DNA of 64,000 nucleotides from Prevotella sp. (GTDB lineage: Bacteria; Bacteroidota; Bacteroidia; Bacteroidales; Bacteroidaceae). Where the stretch lies: NCBI GenBank assembly GCA_017618275.1, contig JAFZUS010000028.1, positions 16,513-80,512 on the forward strand, read 5' to 3'. A model generated the notes under the pieces. The model was given only the letters and a program-made list of their open reading frames with translations. It made no database searches and was not told the origin of the DNA. Each line of letters opens with the position of its first letter. Positions within the stretch are counted from its first letter, which is position 1. Position numbers and translations under genes: made by a program. Positions 60,813 through 64,000 of this stretch are shown here, piece by piece.

Positions 60813-62006
60813 ATGAAAATATTAGTATTAAATTGTGGCTCGTCGTCTATCAAGTACGCCCTGTACAATATGGACGACAAGAGCGTGATGACCAGTGGCG
60901 GTGCTGAGCGTGTGGGCTTGGACGGTGCCTTTGTAAAGGTGAAACTGGCCAATGGTGAGAAGAAACAGATTATGCACGATATCCCCGAGCATACTGAGGG
61001 TGTGAAGTTCATTTTCTCTCTGCTTACTGACCCTGAGATAGGTGTCATCAAGAGTCTCGACGAGATTGATGCCGTGGGTCACCGTATGGTGCATGGTGGC
61101 GAGAAGTTCAATAAGTCAGTCATCCTCACCGACGAAGTGTTGAAAACCTTTGAGGAGTGCTCAGATTTGGCTCCCCTGCATAACCCTGCCAACCTGAAGG
61201 GTGTGAATGCCGTGAAGGAACTGATGCCAGGTCTGCCTCAGGTGGGTGTCTTTGATACCGCCTTCCACCAGACCATGCCACCGAAGGCTTTTATGTACGC
61301 CATCCCTTACGAGTTGTATGAGAAGTATGGCATCCGCCGCTACGGTTTCCACGGAACCTCTCACCGCTACGTGTCACAGCGTGCCTGTGAGTTCCTGGGA
61401 ATCCCTGCTGAGGGCACGAAGATGGTGACCTGTCACGTGGGTAATGGTGGTTCTATCGCCGCTGTCGTCGATGGCAAGTGTATTGATACTTCCATGGGTC
61501 TGACGCCGTTGGAGGGTCTGATGATGGGTACCCGTGCCGGCGATATCGACGGCGGTGCCGTGACCTTCATTGAGAAGAAACTGGGTCTGGATGCCGATGG
61601 TATGAGCAATCTGCTCAACAAGAAGAGTGGTGTGGCCGGTCTGACAGGCGGCTCTTCCGATATGCGTGATGTAGAGAATGCAGCCAAGAGTGGCGATGCC
61701 CGTGCCAAACTGGCTCAGGACATGTATTTCTACCGTATCAAGAAATACATCGGCGCGTACGCTGCTGCTATGGGTGGCCTCGACGTGGTGGTCTTTACCG
61801 CTGGTGTCGGCGAGAACCAGATCGGTATGCGCTCGGAAGTCTGCAAGGACATGGAGTTCCTCGGCATCAAGTTCGACGAGGAGAAGAACAAGGTGCGTGG
61901 CGAGGAGGCTATTATCTCAGCCGACGACTCGAAAGTGAAGGTGGTTGTCATTCCTACCGATGAGGAACTGATGATTGCTACCGACACGATGAATCTCCTG
62001 AAGTAA
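60813..62006 (+). CDS. ackA: Acetate kinase
   Basis: The 397-aa ASKHA-fold kinase makes ATP and acetate from acetyl phosphate and ADP. ILVLNCGSSSIKYAL at the start is the phosphate-1 motif, HRMVHGGEKF, FDTAFHQTMP and YGFHGTSHRYVSQRA carry substrate-binding residues, and VTCHVGNGGSIAAV and FTAGVGENQIGMR complete the nucleotide site. Length is normal. It is the partner of pta upstream, and a strong terminator follows. Confidence 0.96.
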   Translation: MKILVLNCGSSSIKYALYNMDDKSVMTSGGAERVGLDGAFVKVKLANGEKKQIMHDIPEHTEGVKFIFSLLTDPEIGVIKSLDEIDAVGHRMVHGGEKFNKSVILTDEVLKTFEECSDLAPLHNPANLKGVNAVKELMPGLPQVGVFDTAFHQTMPPKAFMYAIPYELYEKYGIRRYGFHGTSHRYVSQRACEFLGIPAEGTKMVTCHVGNGGSIAAVVDGKCIDTSMGLTPLEGLMMGTRAGDIDGGAVTFIEKKLGLDADGMSNLLNKKSGVAGLTGGSSDMRDVENAAKSGDARAKLAQDMYFYRIKKYIGAYAAAMGGLDVVVFTAGVGENQIGMRSEVCKDMEFLGIKFDEEKNKVRGEEAIISADDSKVKVVVIPTDEELMIATDTMNLLK

Positions 62007-62027
62007 CCCAAACCTCTATATACATTT

Positions 62028-62070
62028 AGGGAAATCCCGCTGCACAATTCGGGATTTCCCTTTGTTTTTT
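62028..62070 (+). terminator. Terminator of pta-ackA
   Basis: AGGGAAATCCCG (62028-62039) pairs with CGGGATTTCCCT (62050-62061), followed by TTGTTTTTT. Confidence 0.9.
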
Positions 62071-62084
62071 CATGATAATTGCCT

Positions 62085-62092
62085 TACCTTTG
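62085..62092 (+). promoter_or_regulatory. -7 box of the 188-aa lipoprotein gene
   Basis: TACCTTTG, 51 bp before the ATG at 62144. Confidence 0.65.
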
Positions 62093-62143
62093 CAGTGTGA
62101 AATAAAATAAATGTCGAACTAAAGATATAGAAAGGGTACAATT

Positions 62144-62710
62144 ATGAAGAAGATCTACACAATGCTGATGATGGCGATGATGGCAATGGCCTTTACCTCT
62201 TGCGAGGATGAATTTATCGCTGATACCTTAGAGGGTACTTGGAGTGGAAATATGTTTATCTCCTCTAACTGGGATGGCAAGACCTACGATGTCACCCGTA
62301 CGGAGATCACCTTTGAGATAGATCCGTTCCGTTTTACCAAAGGCTCGGGCTACTGGGTGGACTACTACAGCCGCGCACCATGGGACTATGTGGCCAACCA
62401 TATCGACTGGTCTGTCAATAACGGTGTCATCTACATATATTTCATCGAGGATGGCGACAGGATTGAGATCCGCGACTATCATCTCAATTCCAAGCGTTTC
62501 TATGGTACTATCTACGATGGTGACAATATGGTCGACTTCGAACTCTACTGCACGGGCCGTCCGCATTACGATGACTACAGATGGGGCTTCGATAGTTGGT
62601 ACGACGACTACGATTACTACTGGGCACGCACCCGCTCTGGCGATGCCGACAGCACCAAGGTGGTTGAAAAGCCGAAGCGCTTCGTGAATCCGGAACTGAA
62701 GAATAAATAA
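62144..62710 (+). CDS. Hypothetical lipoprotein, 188 aa
   Basis: The signal peptide is Met-rich and ends in the lipobox FTSC (Cys at about 20). LEGTWSGNMFISSNWDGKTYDVTRTEITFEID looks like the first strands of a lipocalin-like beta-barrel. The middle is rich in Asp and Tyr/Trp (IDW...YIYFIEDGDRIEIRDY, then YDDYDYYWARTRSGD). Single gene with its own promoter and terminator. Function unknown. Confidence 0.8.
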   Translation: MKKIYTMLMMAMMAMAFTSCEDEFIADTLEGTWSGNMFISSNWDGKTYDVTRTEITFEIDPFRFTKGSGYWVDYYSRAPWDYVANHIDWSVNNGVIYIYFIEDGDRIEIRDYHLNSKRFYGTIYDGDNMVDFELYCTGRPHYDDYRWGFDSWYDDYDYYWARTRSGDADSTKVVEKPKRFVNPELKNK

Positions 62711-62713
62711 AAG

Positions 62714-62740
62714 AAAAGCCGCTCAATTCGAGCGGCTTTT
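62714..62740. terminator. Bidirectional terminator
   Basis: AAAAGCCGCTC (62714-62724) pairs with GAGCGGCTTTT (62730-62740), with A and T runs on both sides. It serves the lipoprotein gene and the opposing antitoxin-like gene. Confidence 0.85.
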
Positions 62741-62764
62741 CTGATCTCAGTCCCCGTGATCACA

Positions 62765-63139
62765 TTAGTCTTCTCTAGTAGGGATATCCTCGTTGACTAA
62801 CATTGGCTCCATGTTGTAAGATGTAGTGTAGTAATGCTCGAAATTGGGGATAGAAACAAGATCCATCTGTAAGACGCTTTCTATCTTGCTGATGGTCTTC
62901 AGTCCGAGGTTTTCCTTGCCACTGAGCAGTTTTGTTACTTGTGCAGGGGTTACACCAAGCATCTTGGCAAACTCTTGTTTCGTGATATTGTTCTTGCGCA
63001 AATACGCATGAATGTCTAAGGCAATCAAGGCCGACTTCTCCAGCCAGTCCCAATTCTTTCTTCTGTACTCGGCCTCTTTCAAGTCCTCTGCTGATGCAGG
63101 CCTTGCTATTTCCTTCAGTCTTTCTAAATTAAACTTCAT
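62765..63139 (-). CDS. XRE-type helix-turn-helix antitoxin-like protein
   Basis: The 124-aa protein has an N-terminal helical segment and an HTH at residues about 40-95 (AYLRKNNITKQEFAKMLGVTPAQVTKLLSGKENLGLKTISKIESVL), as in HigA/XRE antitoxins. Its start overlaps the end of the upstream 188-aa gene by 4 bp. It probably neutralises the product of that gene and represses the shared promoter. The helix match is clear; the antitoxin role is inferred from the gene pair. Confidence 0.75.
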   Translation of the reverse strand: MKFNLERLKEIARPASAEDLKEAEYRRKNWDWLEKSALIALDIHAYLRKNNITKQEFAKMLGVTPAQVTKLLSGKENLGLKTISKIESVLQMDLVSIPNFEHYYTTSYNMEPMLVNEDIPTRED

Positions 63140-63702
63140 AAGCTTTTCTCCCTTAAATCTTCTTGTTCTGTTATTCCTTCTCGTTTCATGTAAGCAAGTG
63201 TTAAGTCTATGCGTTTAAACACCTCCGTTTTTAGTCCTGGCGAATTCTGTATGGTGTCTGCCAGTTTCAGACCTCCAAACACCAATAAATAGCAATTCTT
63301 CGACAATCGTATTGCATATAGTCTCAGAAATGATGGCTTTCCTATACCGTATCCTTTCATTGGCACCAAGTGCCATTCATATATGTATTTACCATCTAGA
63401 GGATGGAAATAGGTGTCAAAGTCGGGCTCATTACCATTATTGGCATTATCAGCCAGTTGGTTGATGTAGTTCTCCAATGCTGTTGCATCTACTACAACAT
63501 CTTTAGCGGCATCTTCTGGTTCAGGAAAGTAATCTCGCCAGAAAGGTTGTTCAAGATATTCCTTGTTAAATCTGAAGAATTCCACCAGATACTCTATCTC
63601 ATGCCAGTTATGAAACACACGATGATATTCGTCTGTGCGTTCGTCATCGTACTTTACACTATATAAATATGGTGGTATTATCTCTACGATTTCCATTGCC
63701 AT
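63136..63702 (-). CDS. Putative toxin partner of the XRE protein, 188 aa
   Basis: MAMEIVEIIPPYLYSVKYD starts near 63702; the Met at 63696 is equally possible. The protein is soluble, Asp/Glu- and aromatic-rich. RLYAIRLSKNCYLLVFGGLKLADTIQN near residues 128-155 resembles the core strands of RelE/HigB-like toxins, and LTLAYMKREG is the last helix. It is longer than the usual RelE, with an N-terminal extension of about 100 residues. No family is assigned with certainty. Toxin activity is inferred from the layout toxin-then-antitoxin and the 4-bp overlap. Confidence 0.6.
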   Translation of the reverse strand: MAMEIVEIIPPYLYSVKYDDERTDEYHRVFHNWHEIEYLVEFFRFNKEYLEQPFWRDYFPEPEDAAKDVVVDATALENYINQLADNANNGNEPDFDTYFHPLDGKYIYEWHLVPMKGYGIGKPSFLRLYAIRLSKNCYLLVFGGLKLADTIQNSPGLKTEVFKRIDLTLAYMKREGITEQEDLREKSL

Positions 63703-63704
63703 TT

Positions 63705-63716
63705 AACCTATAGGTT
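63705..63716. promoter_or_regulatory. Possible operator palindrome of the toxin-antitoxin pair
   Basis: AACCTATAGGTT is a perfect 12-bp palindrome between the predicted transcription start and the ATG at 63702, a suitable site for autorepression by the HTH protein. Confidence 0.45.
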
Positions 63717-63726
63717 TATTTTGATG

Positions 63727-63734
63727 CAAAGATA
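63727..63734 (-). promoter_or_regulatory. -7 box of the toxin-antitoxin pair
   Basis: TATCTTTG on the minus strand, 25 bp before the ATG at 63702. Confidence 0.65.
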
Positions 63735-63798
63735 CGAACTATTTTTGAAACAAACAAGAAAAAGGCAGGAAATCTTATGGAAGAACAAAAAAGCCCCA

Positions 63799-64000
63799 TT
63801 ACTCACGGAGTGTCTGACACATTGTGACGTGACACATTGTGACGCTTCGTTGGCTCAGGGGTGATATAACCATGTTGCCTGTTACACCCTTGCTTGTTTC
63901 GCGCATCAGATTCAGTGAGAATTGATTGTTGTCGTCAACCATCTGCATCTGGTTCTCTGTAAGTATGATACCACCTGGTGTCTGTTCAATCACAGGCTCC
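63799..64000 (-). pseudogene. Serpin gene stump, 5' end outside window
   Basis: Read on the minus strand from the right edge, the protein has [19 protein letters not shown], then [11 protein letters not shown] and GNMVISPLS, the N-terminal helix and strand of serpin protease inhibitors. Directly after SPLS, where serpins continue for over 300 residues, the frame runs into a 15-bp tandem repeat and stops at 63799. The reactive loop and nearly all of the fold are missing, so this copy is truncated. The signal peptide region lies outside the window. Confidence 0.7.
63815..63844. repeat. 15-bp tandem repeat at the serpin break
   Basis: TGACACATTGTGACG occurs twice without a gap (63815-63829, 63830-63844), exactly where the serpin homology ends. 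This fits a rearrangement junction. Confidence 0.7.

Overview
The window looks like a chromosome segment from a Bacteroidota member, most likely a Prevotella-type bacterium (Prevotellaceae). The reasons are the many promoters with a TAnnTTTG -7 box and a TTG/TTTG -33 box about 20 bp upstream, the lack of Shine-Dalgarno sites, the gene families present (C10 peptidase with dockerin-like tail, CdaA next to FolP, SNF-type transporters, four-helix-bundle IVP protein, Glug motif protein), and the AT-rich inverted repeats between genes. The genus is an inference.

Region 1 (1-26.1 kb) is accessory. It holds four secreted glycine-rich proteins made almost wholly of [VI]-[YF]-G-G-G repeats: a 5'-truncated one (1-2793), a 1179-aa paralog of it (3947-7486), an 1826-aa protein (7535-13015) and a 4330-aa giant (13059-26051). 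The last two start with almost the same signal peptide. The giant carries a long internal duplication. An Abi_2/AbiF-like HEPN protein gene (3122-3817) interrupts the cluster and is followed by a convergent small-RNA candidate with its own promoter and terminator.

Region 2 (26.1-37.6 kb) is mostly housekeeping: MgtC-like protein, GNAT, long-chain acyl-CoA synthetase, RF2, a CYTH phosphatase with a tiny membrane-protein gene in front, VanZ-like protein, two tandem SNF-type transporters, a helix-hairpin-helix protein and a C1 peptidase. AT-rich inverted-repeat elements sit on or next to the stop codons of many of these genes, and one of the elements carries a four-helix-bundle (23S rRNA IVP) gene.

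Region 3 (37.6-39.8 kb) is an accessory patch. A DinD gene and a putative PD-(D/E)XK nuclease gene each lie next to a divergent, structured, minus-strand RNA candidate. Three copies occur, with compensatory base changes in the stems and with precisely spaced promoters. Together with the Abi-linked RNA this is the best candidate in the window for an undescribed system.

Region 4 (39.8-45.3 kb) has a Nudix hydrolase containing a 25-residue palindromic insertion, a nitroreductase, tatA-tatC, a polyferredoxin membrane protein, a Tat-exported aldo/keto reductase lipoprotein and tRNA-Pro(CGG). Region 5 (45.3-56.5 kb) has two lipoprotein genes, a four-gene envelope operon led by a caspase/FGE-sulfatase fusion, and a 1384-aa C10 peptidase. 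Region 6 (56.5-64 kb) has murF (with an in-frame repeat insertion), folP-cdaA, pta-ackA, a lipoprotein, a toxin-antitoxin-like pair and the stump of a serpin gene running off the right edge.
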